Positions 28,496 through 37,815 of a DNA stretch of 64,000 nucleotides are shown piece after piece. The notes beneath the pieces are model-generated. The model saw nothing but the letters and a program-made list of their open reading frames with translations. It searched no databases and had not been told where the DNA came from. Each line of letters opens with the position of its first letter. Positions within the stretch are counted from its first letter, which is position 1. Both the position numbers and the translations under genes were made by a program. The DNA comes from Pseudomonadota bacterium (GTDB taxonomy: Bacteria > Pseudomonadota > Gammaproteobacteria > UBA9214): the NCBI GenBank assembly GCA_041395565.1, contig JAWLAI010000002.1, forward strand, positions 589,702-653,701. Reading direction: 5' to 3'.

Positions 28496-28558
28496 ATGCC
28501 CGCGGAGACGGGCATTCAGATCAGCCTGCCAAAATCGGATTCCCGCCCACGCGGGAAT
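28496..28558. repeat. Dispersed palindromic repeat (copy 1); intergenic 28243-28609
   Basis: Two small hairpins lie side by side: ATGCCCG...CGGGCAT (28496-28515) and ATTCCCGC-CCAC-GCGGGAAT (28539-28558). The same C/G-rich pair recurs near 34411-34478 and 52410-52485. It behaves like a REP-type intergenic element. The rest of this 370-base gap shows no gene or RNA I can support. Confidence 0.6.
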
Positions 28559-28609
28559 ATCAACCGGATGCTGCTGCAAGGCAAATACGAAATTTGAGAT
28601 AGGTAAACA

Positions 28610-30214
28610 TCATTGCGGTACGTGCTCGGTACGCTGCCGGTCCATGGACTGCGCCGAGATATCGTGCAGTATGCCGGTGAACTTACGCCGGCCCTGCAGG
28701 CTGAATTCCCCGATCGACAGGTACAGCGGCACGGTACGGCCGTTCTTGTGGCGGCCGACCACCTTGCGCCCGATACCGATCACATGCGCTTCGCCGCCGT
28801 CCAGGTAACGCTGTATGTACTCGTCATGATGGCTACGATACGGTTCGGGCATCAGCAGCTTGATGTTCACACCGCGCAGTTCGCTGGGGGCATAGCCGAA
28901 CAGCCGCTCTGTTGCCGGGTTGGAATATTCCACGCTGCCATCCTGGTCGATGATGAGGACCGCATCCGGCACCGCCTCGAACAGGCTCTGAAAGCGCTTG
29001 CGCTGCATGTCCAGTTCCGTCACCTGCTGATCGATGCGGCCGGACATGCGCGCGAAGGCCTGGGCCAGCTGACCCACCTCGTCCTGCCGGTTCTGTTCCG
29101 GCAACTCGGGCTGGTGGCCCGGCGCGTAGCGACTGACCTCGCGGGTAACACGCTCGAGCGGTGCGATGAGGACCCGCACCAGCCAGATCACCACGAAGGC
29201 GCCGGCCAGCACCAGGGGGATGATCAGCGTCGCGTTGCGACGCCGGGCCTGGTTCACTTCCGCCAGGATTTCCGCACGCGGACGGGTCAGTCCGATGAGC
29301 AGATCGTTGCCCGTTTCCGGCTCCAGCGGCAGCCGGCTGAGGTAGGCGACCACCGGATGCGGGGCATCGGCGGGCTGGACTTCCTCGAGCATCACGCCGG
29401 CAGCGGCGCTGGGCTGGAACACGGCGTCGGTGAAATCGTCCTGCATCAGGAAACGCTGCCCGCGCTCGAAGCCGAAGGTCTTCTCCGGTTCCGGATGGTA
29501 GAGGTAATCGCCGGCCTGGTTCGCGATGTAGAGGTTGATGTCGGGCGTGACCACCTCCCGTGCCGCAGCGAATACCTGGTGCACATCGAGATTGACGATC
29601 ATGATGCCGAAGGGCTGCCCGTCCTTGCCCGTGACCGGCAGCGCGGCGCGCAGCATGGGCTGGATCGGCTCGACGATCTGCCCATGCTCCTGGTTGAGAT
29701 CGATCGGCGACCAGTAAACCTGGCCGGGCGGGGTGTGCAGCGCCTGCCAGAAATACTCGCGGTTCTGCTTCTGCTGCAGGGCCTCGTCGGGGACGCGCAG
29801 GACCTGGCCGCCCGCCTGGTTGACACGCACCACTTCCCGGCCTTCGTCGGCGACGCCGATGAGCCGCATCTGCACATACCAGGGGTGGTTGTTCAGCAGG
29901 GCCGCAAAGACATCCTGCAGCCGCGCGCGGGCCAACCGCACTGCCTCAGGGTCGGGGACGTCGGCCTGCATGGCATTGACCACGGCACGTACGGCGGGAC
30001 TCTGGGCCAGGAAACCCACATCACGCTGCACGTCATCCAGGATATCGCGCAGCCGGATGGATGCCACCCTGCTCTCCTGCGCCAACCGCGAGGTGGAGGC
30101 GTTGATCAGCAGTTCGGTGCCGGACTGGGTGACGGCTATCCCCGTCAGTATGCCGCTCACGGCCACAATGATGACCAAGGCGGTGGAGAGTCTGGTTGCT
30201 ATTCGCCGGTGCAT
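28610..30214 (-). CDS. Cache-HAMP-PAS sensor with FixL-like haem-binding PAS and no output domain
   Basis: The 534-residue protein has membrane segment 1 (about 9-29), a large periplasmic double-Cache-like region (about 30-330), membrane segment 2 (about 338-358) and a HAMP linker (about 360-412). It ends in one PAS domain (about 420-522). The PAS closely resembles that of the oxygen sensor FixL (LMPEPYRSHHDEYIQRYL, IGIGRKVVG). His463 and Arg483 correspond to the haem ligand and distal Arg of FixL (His200 and Arg220 in Bradyrhizobium), with the same spacing of 20. No kinase, GGDEF or methyl-accepting domain follows; only about 12 residues remain. It may signal by contacting a partner such as the FixL-like kinase at 36195. 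Haem binding is predicted, not shown. Confidence 0.85.
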   Translation of the reverse strand: MHRRIATRLSTALVIIVAVSGILTGIAVTQSGTELLINASTSRLAQESRVASIRLRDILDDVQRDVGFLAQSPAVRAVVNAMQADVPDPEAVRLARARLQDVFAALLNNHPWYVQMRLIGVADEGREVVRVNQAGGQVLRVPDEALQQKQNREYFWQALHTPPGQVYWSPIDLNQEHGQIVEPIQPMLRAALPVTGKDGQPFGIMIVNLDVHQVFAAAREVVTPDINLYIANQAGDYLYHPEPEKTFGFERGQRFLMQDDFTDAVFQPSAAAGVMLEEVQPADAPHPVVAYLSRLPLEPETGNDLLIGLTRPRAEILAEVNQARRRNATLIIPLVLAGAFVVIWLVRVLIAPLERVTREVSRYAPGHQPELPEQNRQDEVGQLAQAFARMSGRIDQQVTELDMQRKRFQSLFEAVPDAVLIIDQDGSVEYSNPATERLFGYAPSELRGVNIKLLMPEPYRSHHDEYIQRYLDGGEAHVIGIGRKVVGRHKNGRTVPLYLSIGEFSLQGRRKFTGILHDISAQSMDRQRTEHVPQ

Positions 30215-30335
30215 GGATTCAGTCAGTGATCGATGGAAAGACGTCGGGTTGCGCCACAGTTATACAGACACGCGCGCGCAACGGCCAGTCCGCGCGCAGC
30301 GGTGACACCCGGCATTGTAGTCCCGCGGCAGAGGC

Positions 30336-31007
30336 TCAGGAAGCATGCGTCTCCTCCCCGCCCACCAGCGGCACGAAGGCGACACCGAGGATGGTACGCT
30401 CCTGCAGCGTACCGTCCGCCTGTTTTTCCGCCAGCTTGAGCGCCTGGTGGCCATAGCGCTCCCCGACCGGGATGACAAGCCGCCCGCCCGGCCGGAGCTG
30501 CTCGGCCAGCGCCGGTGGGATGAACGGCGCCGCTGCAGTCACGATGATACCGTCATAGGGGGCATGCGCGGGCCAGCCTGCATAGCCGTCGCCGATATGC
30601 ACCTCGACATTGTCGTAGCCCATGGCGTGCAGGCGTTTACCCGCCGCCGCACCAAGTTCGGGCACGCGCTCCACGCTATGGACCCGGGCGCACAGGCGTG
30701 ACAGGATCGCGGCCTGGTAGCCGGACCCGGTGCCGATCTCGAGTATCGTGTGATCGGCCGCGGGTTGCAGCAGGTCGGTCATGAGCGCCACGATGTAGGG
30801 CTGGGAAATCGTCTGGCCGTGGCCGATCGGCAGCGGACCGTTCTCGAAGGCGAGCATGCGCAGGTTATCCGGCACGAACCGCTCGCGCGGCACCGTTGCC
30901 ATGGCCTGCATCACCCGCGGGTCAAGGGCCGCGCGGCCGATGAGATGTTGCGTGAAACGCACCTCGGCCTCGATATCGCCGATCATGTCCTGCTGACTCG
31001 CGCTCAT
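30336..31007 (-). CDS. pcm: Protein-L-isoaspartate O-methyltransferase
   Basis: Pcm methylates isoaspartyl residues in damaged proteins with S-adenosylmethionine so that they can be repaired. The 223-residue protein has the substrate segment RERFVP, the family signature GHGQTISQPYIVALM, SAM motif I LEIGTGSGYQAA and the late GGRLVIPVG. The ATG at 31007 follows AAGGGA and gives the normal length. The frame is open 105 bases further upstream without family similarity. In many gammaproteobacteria pcm sits between surE and nlpD; here it stands alone. Confidence 0.94.
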   Translation of the reverse strand: MSASQQDMIGDIEAEVRFTQHLIGRAALDPRVMQAMATVPRERFVPDNLRMLAFENGPLPIGHGQTISQPYIVALMTDLLQPAADHTILEIGTGSGYQAAILSRLCARVHSVERVPELGAAAGKRLHAMGYDNVEVHIGDGYAGWPAHAPYDGIIVTAAAPFIPPALAEQLRPGGRLVIPVGERYGHQALKLAEKQADGTLQERTILGVAFVPLVGGEETHAS

Positions 31008-31533
31008 GGCAGCATTTCCCTTCCGTTCCACACACTCCGCCGCTGCCTGGAACCGGTCTCCTGATTCCGCGCGGTTGTGCGCAGCAGGCCCCGTGCATGG
31101 TCTTGCAGGCATGGCGTAACCGATGCTACCTGAGCGGATGGCGCCAAGGCCAGGGAGCGGCAGCGCCCGGAACGGGCTTACCCTCCGTAGCGCGCATCAC
31201 CAAGCCGCTGACACGGCAGGATGAGACAGAGTCCAAATGTTACCCGTTGCATGGATCGGGTCGACACGGGATGCTAGCGCCGTTACGTGCAATCGCGATC
31301 GCTCCGGTGCCGTAACCGGCAGACCAGGGATACGCTGACCGCACACCGCCAGCGGCCGCGCCATGCCGTGCGCCTGAACCGGGCAAGGCAGCCCGGAAAG
31401 ACAGGGCGGATCCGGCAGGCAGGCATCCCACGCGCGCGCAATCATGCCCCTGCGGCCGCATCGACGCCGCCGCTGGCTTGTCGCCTGCCACCGATTCCGT
31501 AACACTGTTGCGACCAACCCGCGCCCGGCTGCC
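31008..31533. other. Intergenic region between pcm and the APC permease
   Basis: The 526-base gap separates two divergent genes. I find no open frame with a ribosome-binding site, no tRNA and no clear terminator. The sequence is GC-rich. No riboswitch class could be recognised by eye, although a long leader before a transporter makes one worth testing. Confidence 0.4.
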
Positions 31534-32796
31534 ATGCCCGACACCGACCACCCATCTGCCCCGACACCGCAACCGCCCCTGCGCCGTTCTCTGACACTGG
31601 CTCGGGTGACCTATTACGGACTGGGCAACATCATCGGCGCCGGCATCTATGTCCTCATCGGCACGGTTGCGGCCCACGCCGGTTACCAGACCCCGCTGGC
31701 ATTCCTGCTGGCGTCACTGCTGGCGGCATTCACGGCGCTCAGCTATGCCGAGCTGTCGGCCCGATTCCCGTACAGTGCCGGCGAGGTGATGTACGTCCAG
31801 CAGGGCCTGGGTCGGCGCGCGCTGGCGCGGCTGACCGGTATATTGATCAGCCTGGCCGGCATCGTTTCCGCAGCCGCCATCGCCCGCGGATTCACCGGTT
31901 ATCTGCAGGTGTTGGTCGCAGTACCGGAGCCGCTCGCCATCGCGCTGCTGGTGTCTGCGCTGGGCGCGCTCGCGCTATGGGGCATCACCCAGTCCGTAAC
32001 CGTCGCCAGTTTGATGACCGTGGCGGAGATCGCCGGCCTGCTGCTGATCCTGTGGGTAGCCCGGCCGGACGGTGCCACGCTGCTCCATACCCTGGCATTG
32101 CAGGCCAGCCCCATGTCCGGCCTGGCGCATCACGGTCTCATGGCGGGCGCGTTCCTGGCCTTCTACGCCTTCCTCGGTTTCGAGGACATGGTCAACATCG
32201 CGGAGGAGGTGCAGGACCCGCAACGCAATCTGCCACGTGCCATCCTGCTGACCCTGGGCCTGTCGACCCTGCTCTACTGCGCGGTCGCACTGGTCGCGGT
32301 CAGCGCGACCACACCGGCACGGCTGGCCGCTGCGGACGCCCCGCTGGCCTTTCTCTACGCGCAGGCGCGCGGAACGTCCCCGGTCCTGATCACGGTGCTG
32401 AGCCTGATCGCGGTGATCAACGGGGCGTTGATCCAGATCATCATGGTCTCGCGCGTCTGTTATGGCATGGGCAGCCGCGGCTGGGCGCCGTCCTGGCTGG
32501 CACGGGTGCATCCGGTGACACGCACCCCCGTGCACGCCACCGGGCTCGTGGCGGCCCTCGTCCTGCTGATGGCACTGTGGTTCCCGCTCGAGGATCTGGC
32601 GCGCGCCACCAGCTACTGCATCCTGCTGGTGTTCGTGCTCGTCAATCTGTCATTGTGGCGCATCAAGCGGCGTGCGGCGGAGACCTACCGCGGCTTCGCC
32701 GTCCCGGCCTGGGTACCGGCAACCGGGGCGGCCGGCACCGCGCTCTTCATCGCCTGGCAGTTCGCCGGCCGGCTCGGTCCAGCGGCCGGCCCGTGA
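31534..32796 (+). CDS. APC-superfamily amino acid permease
   Basis: The 420-residue membrane protein begins its first transmembrane helix with VTYYGLGNIIGAGIYVLIG, the unwound GxGxx substrate motif of the APC superfamily. About eleven or twelve membrane segments follow. FLAFYAFLGFEDMVNIAEEVQDP matches the helix 6 and loop signature (F-x-G-F-E...EE) of amino acid permeases. Substrate cannot be predicted. The ATG at 31534 was chosen because the upstream in-frame extension is Arg-rich and not conserved-looking. It stands alone, about 110 bases before pyruvate kinase. Confidence 0.87.
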   Translation: MPDTDHPSAPTPQPPLRRSLTLARVTYYGLGNIIGAGIYVLIGTVAAHAGYQTPLAFLLASLLAAFTALSYAELSARFPYSAGEVMYVQQGLGRRALARLTGILISLAGIVSAAAIARGFTGYLQVLVAVPEPLAIALLVSALGALALWGITQSVTVASLMTVAEIAGLLLILWVARPDGATLLHTLALQASPMSGLAHHGLMAGAFLAFYAFLGFEDMVNIAEEVQDPQRNLPRAILLTLGLSTLLYCAVALVAVSATTPARLAAADAPLAFLYAQARGTSPVLITVLSLIAVINGALIQIIMVSRVCYGMGSRGWAPSWLARVHPVTRTPVHATGLVAALVLLMALWFPLEDLARATSYCILLVFVLVNLSLWRIKRRAAETYRGFAVPAWVPATGAAGTALFIAWQFAGRLGPAAGP

Positions 32797-32905
32797 CAGG
32801 CTTGGTCCGGGCGATGCGAATAAACGTACAGCCGCGCATCGAGAAGCAGTAGAATATCCGCAATTACTCACCTTTCCACGACACCCGGCAGGCGGCACGG
32901 CCCGT

Positions 32906-34363
32906 ATGACACACCCAAGCAGCAGCACGAACACCCAGCGCAAGACCAAGATCGTTGCCACCATCGGACCGGCCTGCAGCGCGCTGGACAAGCTCGTCGC
33001 CATGATCCGCGCCGGCATGAACGTGGCGCGGCTGAACCTGTCGCACGGCACCCTCGATGCGCACCGGGAACAGATCGGCCTGCTGCGCCAGGCGTCCGAG
33101 CAGGTCGGCACCAATATCGCCATCATGATCGATACCCGCGGCATCGAGATCCGTACCGGTCTGCTCGAAGACGGCAAGGCCGAACTGCTGCCCGGTGCCA
33201 GCTTCACCCTGTACAACGACGGCCGCAAGGGTAACGCCAGCGGGGTCGCGATCACCTACAAGAAACTGTTCGAGGAAGTCCGGGCCGGCACGCCGATCCT
33301 GCTCGACGACGGTGCCATCGAGCTGGTGGTGGCAGCCGTCAGCGGCAGCGCCATCACCTGCCGGGTCATCCACGGCGGCTGGCTCGGCAACAGCAAGAGC
33401 GTCAATCTCCCCGAGACGCGGCTGGCACTCAGCGCCGTCAGCCCGGAAAACCGGGAGGACGTGGTCAGGGAGCTCGGCTTCGCCGCCGAGAACGACGTCG
33501 ATTACATCGCCGCCTCCTTCATCCAGTCCGCCGACGATATCTACAAGATGCGCGAGATCCTCGTCGAGAAGGGTGTGAATATCCCGATCATCGCCAAGAT
33601 CGAGAACAAGGCCGGGGTGGCCAACCTGCAGGAGATCGTGAGCGCGGCGGACGGGATCATGGTCGCGCGCGGCGACATGGGCGTGGAACTGCCGCTGGCC
33701 GACGTGCCCGCCACCCAGAAGCTCATCATCCGCACCACCGTGGCCGAGGGCAAGCCGGTCATCACCGCGACCCAGATGCTGGCGAGCATGGAGCACAATC
33801 CGAAACCGACCCGTGCCGAGGCCAGCGACGTGGCCAACGCCATCCTGGACGGCACCTCGGCCGTCATGCTCTCCGGCGAGACCGCGGTCGGCAAGTACCC
33901 GGTCGAGGCCGTCATCACCATGGCCACCATCGCCCGGCGCGCCGAGGCCTCGCTCGGCGACTACGGTTACCTGCAGCGCATCAAGGCCATGCCCTCGAAC
34001 GTGGTGACCGAGGCTGTCAGCCAGGCTGCAGTCAGCATGTCCTCGCATGTCAAGGCGGCAGCGATCATCAGCCTGACCGAGACCGGCTTCACCTCGCGCC
34101 AGATCTCCAAATACCGTCCGGAGATTCCGATCCTCGCCATCACCTCTTCCTCCCGGGTGGCGCGCAAGCTGGCCATGAACTGGGGCGTGATCCCCATGCT
34201 CTACGACGGCGAACCGGCGGATCGCGCACGACTGGACTTCGCCATCGAGCAGGGCAAGGCACTGGGTTATCTGCAGACCGGGGATATCGTGGTGTCGACC
34301 GCGGGTCACCACCAGCAGGCCGGCGGCACCGACCTGATCCGCGTCATCACGCTGGGGAACTAG
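32906..34363 (+). CDS. pyk: Pyruvate kinase
   Basis: The enzyme makes pyruvate and ATP from phosphoenolpyruvate and ADP. The 485-residue protein shows the family motifs in order: KIVATIGPAC, MNVARLNLSHG, the active-site helix IIAKIENKAGV, MVARGDMGVELPL and the signature ITATQMLASM...PTRAEASDVANAI. One oddity is DTRGIEIRTG, where Ile replaces the usual Pro of the D-T-(K/R)-G-P-E-I-R motif. The ATG at 32906 gives a normal N-terminus; the long upstream extension is not family-like. A candidate -10 (TAGAAT) lies about 50 bases upstream. A palindromic repeat element follows the gene. Confidence 0.95.
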   Translation: MTHPSSSTNTQRKTKIVATIGPACSALDKLVAMIRAGMNVARLNLSHGTLDAHREQIGLLRQASEQVGTNIAIMIDTRGIEIRTGLLEDGKAELLPGASFTLYNDGRKGNASGVAITYKKLFEEVRAGTPILLDDGAIELVVAAVSGSAITCRVIHGGWLGNSKSVNLPETRLALSAVSPENREDVVRELGFAAENDVDYIAASFIQSADDIYKMREILVEKGVNIPIIAKIENKAGVANLQEIVSAADGIMVARGDMGVELPLADVPATQKLIIRTTVAEGKPVITATQMLASMEHNPKPTRAEASDVANAILDGTSAVMLSGETAVGKYPVEAVITMATIARRAEASLGDYGYLQRIKAMPSNVVTEAVSQAAVSMSSHVKAAAIISLTETGFTSRQISKYRPEIPILAITSSSRVARKLAMNWGVIPMLYDGEPADRARLDFAIEQGKALGYLQTGDIVVSTAGHHQQAGGTDLIRVITLGN

Positions 34364-34405
34364 CACCGATCTCGACTTTTCTGTTTGCTTTGCAGCAAGA
34401 TCCGG

Positions 34406-34478
34406 CTGTCATTCCCGCAGTTGCGGGAATCCGGTATTCACGGACGTTTCTGGTTGCCCGCCGCCGCGGGCATGACGG
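34406..34478. repeat. Dispersed palindromic repeat (copy 2)
   Basis: ATTCCCGCA-GT-TGCGGGAAT (34411-34430) and TGCCCGC...GCGGGCA (34455-34473) lie in opposite outer orientations: TGTCATTCCCGC on the left, GCGGGCATGACG on the right. The pair therefore makes a larger imperfect inverted repeat. It is related to the elements at 28496 and 52410. It sits just after pyruvate kinase and may end its transcript. Confidence 0.6.
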
Positions 34479-34507
34479 CGGCTATCCAAAGGACCTGTTT
34501 TGAATTA

Positions 34508-34860
34508 GATGCTTGAGCGAGAGTTTGCGCCGGGTCCGGTCGCGCTGTTCCTGGCGGGTCTGGCGCGGCATGCAGCGCCGCGCCGCATTCCACGCACTGC
34601 CCCTAGCCACCCCGGGCGATACGCCGCAGCACCGCGTCGATGGCGCGAATTTCGGCGGCATGCCGGTCGAGTTTCGCCAGCGACACATCGACCAGCAGGT
34701 CGGCCAGCGCGGCCTCCTCGCTGTCATGCACCCGGCCGACAAGTTCGATGTAGCTCTGCTCGCCGGACTGCAGCAGCAGGGTGTGGATCCGTTCCAGCTC
34801 CTGTGGGTAACGTTGCCTGAGCATCTGCCCGAATTGATCGACCTGTTGTTCGCGCAGCAT
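34508..34860 (-). pseudogene. Interrupted DksA/TraR-type zinc-finger gene (in-frame amber stop)
   Basis: The first 85 codons (34860-34603) encode a DksA-like coiled coil ending IDAVLRRIARGG, then TAG. Reading through the TAG in the same frame gives GQCVECGAAL. In TraR/DksA proteins the sequence is normally R-I-x-x-G-x-Y-G-x-C-x-x-C-G, so the amber codon sits exactly where Tyr is expected, one base from TAT or TAC. After the first CxxCG the second Cys pair is not found in frame. A neighbouring frame reads PRQTRQEQRDRTRRKL, like a DksA tail. The gene seems broken by a nonsense change and probably an indel. It follows DUF6763 by 12 bases in the same operon. A truncated coiled-coil product may still be made. 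Confidence 0.65.
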
Positions 34861-34872
34861 ACCGTTTCCGCG

Positions 34873-35244
34873 TCAGTCTTCGCCCTGCCGTGTCGTCTCA
34901 TCCCACTCGTCGAGCGGCCCGGTACCGATCAGCGGCTCGTTTTCGGCGGCATGTCGAATCTCTTCCTGCGGCGCCCGCCAGTCGTCATCGCTGGTATCGG
35001 TAACCTCCTCACCCAGATCGTCGATTTCGGCGATGTCCAGGGCGCCGGCCCAGTTTTCCGGCTCCTCGGCCGTCTCGATTTCGAGCTCGTACCATTCATC
35101 CGGCTCCAGTGCCTCGATGCTGCCATCGAAATACTGGATTTCCACGGTACCGTCATCATCATCGATGGCGACTACGCAGAACTCCTGGCCCTTGTCGAGA
35201 TGCCGGTACCAGTTACCGAGCAGCGGATCGAGATCTGTCGTCAT
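34873..35244 (-). CDS. DUF6763-type small acidic protein
   Basis: This 123-residue, very acidic cytoplasmic protein opens with PLLGNWYRHLDKGQEFCVVAIDDDDGTVEIQYFDG, which resembles a small beta-barrel. A low-complexity Asp/Glu/Trp-rich tail follows. I recall it as the DUF6763 family, often found in gammaproteobacteria next to dksA-like genes, as here. Function is unknown. It starts at the ATG at 35244 with an upstream GGAG, and is the first gene of a two-gene unit with the interrupted dksA-like gene. Confidence 0.75.
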   Translation of the reverse strand: MTTDLDPLLGNWYRHLDKGQEFCVVAIDDDDGTVEIQYFDGSIEALEPDEWYELEIETAEEPENWAGALDIAEIDDLGEEVTDTSDDDWRAPQEEIRHAAENEPLIGTGPLDEWDETTRQGED

Positions 35245-35681
35245 GTCGGTTCTCCTGCAGCGTTTACATCCGCATCCGGGTCACGCAGGTGCGCGACTCC
35301 CTGGTGTCAGCGCGAGGATACTGGCATGTGTGCGGTTACGCACGCGAATTTGCGGCTGCGGCGCCCGCGCTGCAATGACAACCGTCAACCCACGCGCCAC
35401 CGCGCCGGCACGGACCCGCAGTCCACCCGACCGCGCCATCCTGCCCGTCCGTATAAATACGTACGTAGTCACACGGATAGCCTGTGCCCGGCACGATCGC
35501 TACCTTCGGGATCAATGGTTTCCGACGGCTACCGTATGACACCGGACGACTGCGGCGAGACGGCGCGTGCTGCAGACTGGCAACCGGGTGCTGGCCGACG
35601 CATCCCCCTGTACAGCAGGGTGACAGGTGCGTGGCGGCGCGAACCGTACCCGGAAGCCCGCGGCCGAACGGAGGAACCGCC
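35245..35681. other. Intergenic region before the STAS protein
   Basis: This is a 437-base gap between divergent genes. Frames run through it but none has a ribosome-binding site or family similarity. A sequence near 35457-35475 (ATACGTACGTA) is a short palindrome. Otherwise nothing can be named. Confidence 0.35.
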
Positions 35682-35996
35682 GTGCAAATCAAGACATTCG
35701 AAACCCGTACCGGCAGAACGATCGCCATCCGTGCCGATGAACGACTGGACTGGAGAGTGCACAACATCTTCTCCCAGGCAGTCACCCTCGCCTGTAGCGC
35801 CTCCCAGTCGTTGAGCGACATCGTGATTGACCTGCGCAAGACCCGGCTGATCCGCGATTCCGGACTGTCCATGCTGTCGATGCTGTGCAAGAAAACGGGA
35901 TTGCCGCGGGAGCAGATCCGGCTCGTGAACTGCAGCCCGGAGATCCGGGCCCGGCTCAACGCCAGCGCGCTGGCCGGCACCGTGCGCGTCATGTAA
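35682..35996 (+). CDS. STAS-domain protein (anti-sigma-factor-antagonist type)
   Basis: This 104-residue protein is a single STAS domain. The segment DIVIDLRKTRLIRDSGLSMLSML contains the conserved DSG turn, whose Ser is phosphorylated in SpoIIAA-type antagonists. The start is a GTG at 35682, set by GGAGG seven bases upstream; the frame is open further upstream without similarity. It precedes a histidine kinase and response regulator, and a paralogue of nearly the same length follows that pair at 38645. A matching kinase/anti-sigma factor is not seen in the window. Regulation of a sigma factor or of the adjacent kinase is inference. Confidence 0.8.
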   Translation: MQIKTFETRTGRTIAIRADERLDWRVHNIFSQAVTLACSASQSLSDIVIDLRKTRLIRDSGLSMLSMLCKKTGLPREQIRLVNCSPEIRARLNASALAGTVRVM

Positions 35997-36194
35997 CCGC
36001 ACGGACCCGGCTTGCCTGCGCGCCGTCCCGACCAGGGCCGGGACAGCGGTTGCCATGGCGTCGGCCACGGCTATCGCTGTGCACAGGATCGGCAGCAGCC
36101 ACGCTACTGAATTGTTCCGCCCTATCCATTATGATCGCGCCCTGCCAACCCATCCCGCCGCCAGCGCCGAACCCGTAACCAGCGAACAGCGATC

Positions 36195-37811
36195 ATGCGC
36201 AGCACACCTCCCAATCAACCCGGCAGCTACCATATCTATGTGCTGATCATCCTGCTGATGGTCGGGCTGCTGCTGGCGTGGCAGGCATGGAGCCGTACGA
36301 GTCACTTCTACCGCTTTCACCAGCAGCTGGCGGTCACCTCGGTCAAGGGCGCCGCCGATGAAATCGAGATCCTGCTCAACGAACTGCGGCGTTCCATGCG
36401 GCTGTTCGCCGTCGACCGGCGCGCGCTGCTCGACCTGATCCTCACCGAACCCGATGACGATACGCACTGGAACGAACTCGAAGCCGCGGTCCAGGAACAC
36501 TTTCCCGAAGTCTTCGGACTGACCGTCACGGATACGCAGGGCAATGTCCTGCGACCGGACTTCGAGAACCGTGTCGCCGACATCTGTCAGGAGGACATCC
36601 TGGCATTCATCGCGCGCGGCTACCAGGAACAAGGACACATCCATCCCAATCCGCTGGGCTATCATTTCGATGTCATGGTGCCCTGGGGTGACGCGAACGC
36701 ACCGCGCGGCGTGTTCTTCCTGAGCTTTCAACCCGCCATGCTGGCGCGCGTGCTGCAGCGCCTGCAATCCCCCAAGCACGAACTCATACTGGTGGACCGG
36801 AACCGGCCGGGACTGATCGAGGTTACCGCGCAGGGCGCACGCGACACCCTGCAGCGGGAATTCTTTCTCGCCGCCGAGGAACGCGGTCGCGTCACGGAAG
36901 CACTGCCAATCGCGGGCAGCCGCTGGGATGTGATCGACCTGCCCGCGACCAATCTCCTCAGACGCGAGGCCGTGCGCAACTGGGCCTACGCCGCCACGGT
37001 ATTCGGCGTCTTCATCAGTGTCACCTTGCTCATGCTCTACCAGCTGCGCCGCAAGGAACGTTTCCGCATGCTGGCTGAAGAACAGGCAATCCGGCACCAG
37101 AACGAACTCGCCCACGTCGACCGGCTCAACACGCTGGGCGAGATGGCCTCCGGCATCGCGCACGAGCTGAATCAACCGCTCACCGCGATTTCCACCTATT
37201 GCCAGTCGGGCCTGCGCATCCTCGAGAACATTGAGGACAAGCCGGACAAGCTGGTGCACATCCTCGAGGCATCATCGCAGCAGGCCAAGCGTGCCGGTGA
37301 GATCATCCACCGCATGCGGCAGTTCGCCGCCAAGGGCAAGGCGCAGCGCACCCGCATCAACGTCAATCGTGTGATCGGCGAAGCGGCCGAGTTCATCCGG
37401 CCGCGCCTGGACCGGCAGGGTATCGCCCTGCAGCTCGACCTTGCACACGGCCTGCCGGATGTCATGGCCGACAGCATCCAGCTCGAGCAGGTCATCCTCA
37501 ACCTGCTGCACAACGCCATCGAGTCCATCGGCGCGACACCGGCACACGGGGCGCATCGGCTGGTGATCTCGACCCTGGCCTCGACCGACCAGATCGAGGT
37601 CGGGGTGAGCGACACGGGTCAGGGCATCCCGCCGGACAGCTTCGACCGGCTGTTCGATACGTTCTACTCGACCAAAACCGAAGGCATGGGGCTCGGACTG
37701 GCGATCAGCCGCTCCATCATCGAGGCGCACGGCGGCCAGTTGTGGGCGGAAACCCGGCCGAGCGGCGGCGCCGTCTTCCGTTTCACCCTCCCGCGGAACG
37801 GGTTAAGCTGA
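36195..37811 (+). CDS. Membrane sensor histidine kinase, FixL/DctB-like transmitter
   Basis: The 538-residue kinase has membrane segments near 11-30 and 268-290 around a periplasmic sensor domain. A short linker joins this to the HisKA domain (GEMASGIAHELNQPLTAIS; His about 323). The HATPase domain has N-box NLLHNAIES and G-boxes DTGQGIPP and GMGLGLAIS. The transmitter type with HELNQPL is shared by FixL and DctB. Unlike FixL it has no PAS domain. The response regulator starts four bases after its stop, so they form a pair. The periplasmic ligand is unknown. A separate haem-PAS protein without a kinase lies 6 kb away. Confidence 0.92.
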   Translation: MRSTPPNQPGSYHIYVLIILLMVGLLLAWQAWSRTSHFYRFHQQLAVTSVKGAADEIEILLNELRRSMRLFAVDRRALLDLILTEPDDDTHWNELEAAVQEHFPEVFGLTVTDTQGNVLRPDFENRVADICQEDILAFIARGYQEQGHIHPNPLGYHFDVMVPWGDANAPRGVFFLSFQPAMLARVLQRLQSPKHELILVDRNRPGLIEVTAQGARDTLQREFFLAAEERGRVTEALPIAGSRWDVIDLPATNLLRREAVRNWAYAATVFGVFISVTLLMLYQLRRKERFRMLAEEQAIRHQNELAHVDRLNTLGEMASGIAHELNQPLTAISTYCQSGLRILENIEDKPDKLVHILEASSQQAKRAGEIIHRMRQFAAKGKAQRTRINVNRVIGEAAEFIRPRLDRQGIALQLDLAHGLPDVMADSIQLEQVILNLLHNAIESIGATPAHGAHRLVISTLASTDQIEVGVSDTGQGIPPDSFDRLFDTFYSTKTEGMGLGLAISRSIIEAHGGQLWAETRPSGGAVFRFTLPRNGLS

Positions 37812-37815
37812 GGGC

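Noticed and set aside
31008..31533. Possible riboswitch before the APC permease
   Set aside because: No recognisable conserved core or terminator/anti-terminator pair could be found by eye.
34508..34860. Amber codon read as pyrrolysine or suppressed by a tRNA
   Set aside because: No pyrrolysine genes are visible, and the zinc finger after the stop is itself incomplete, so decay is simpler.
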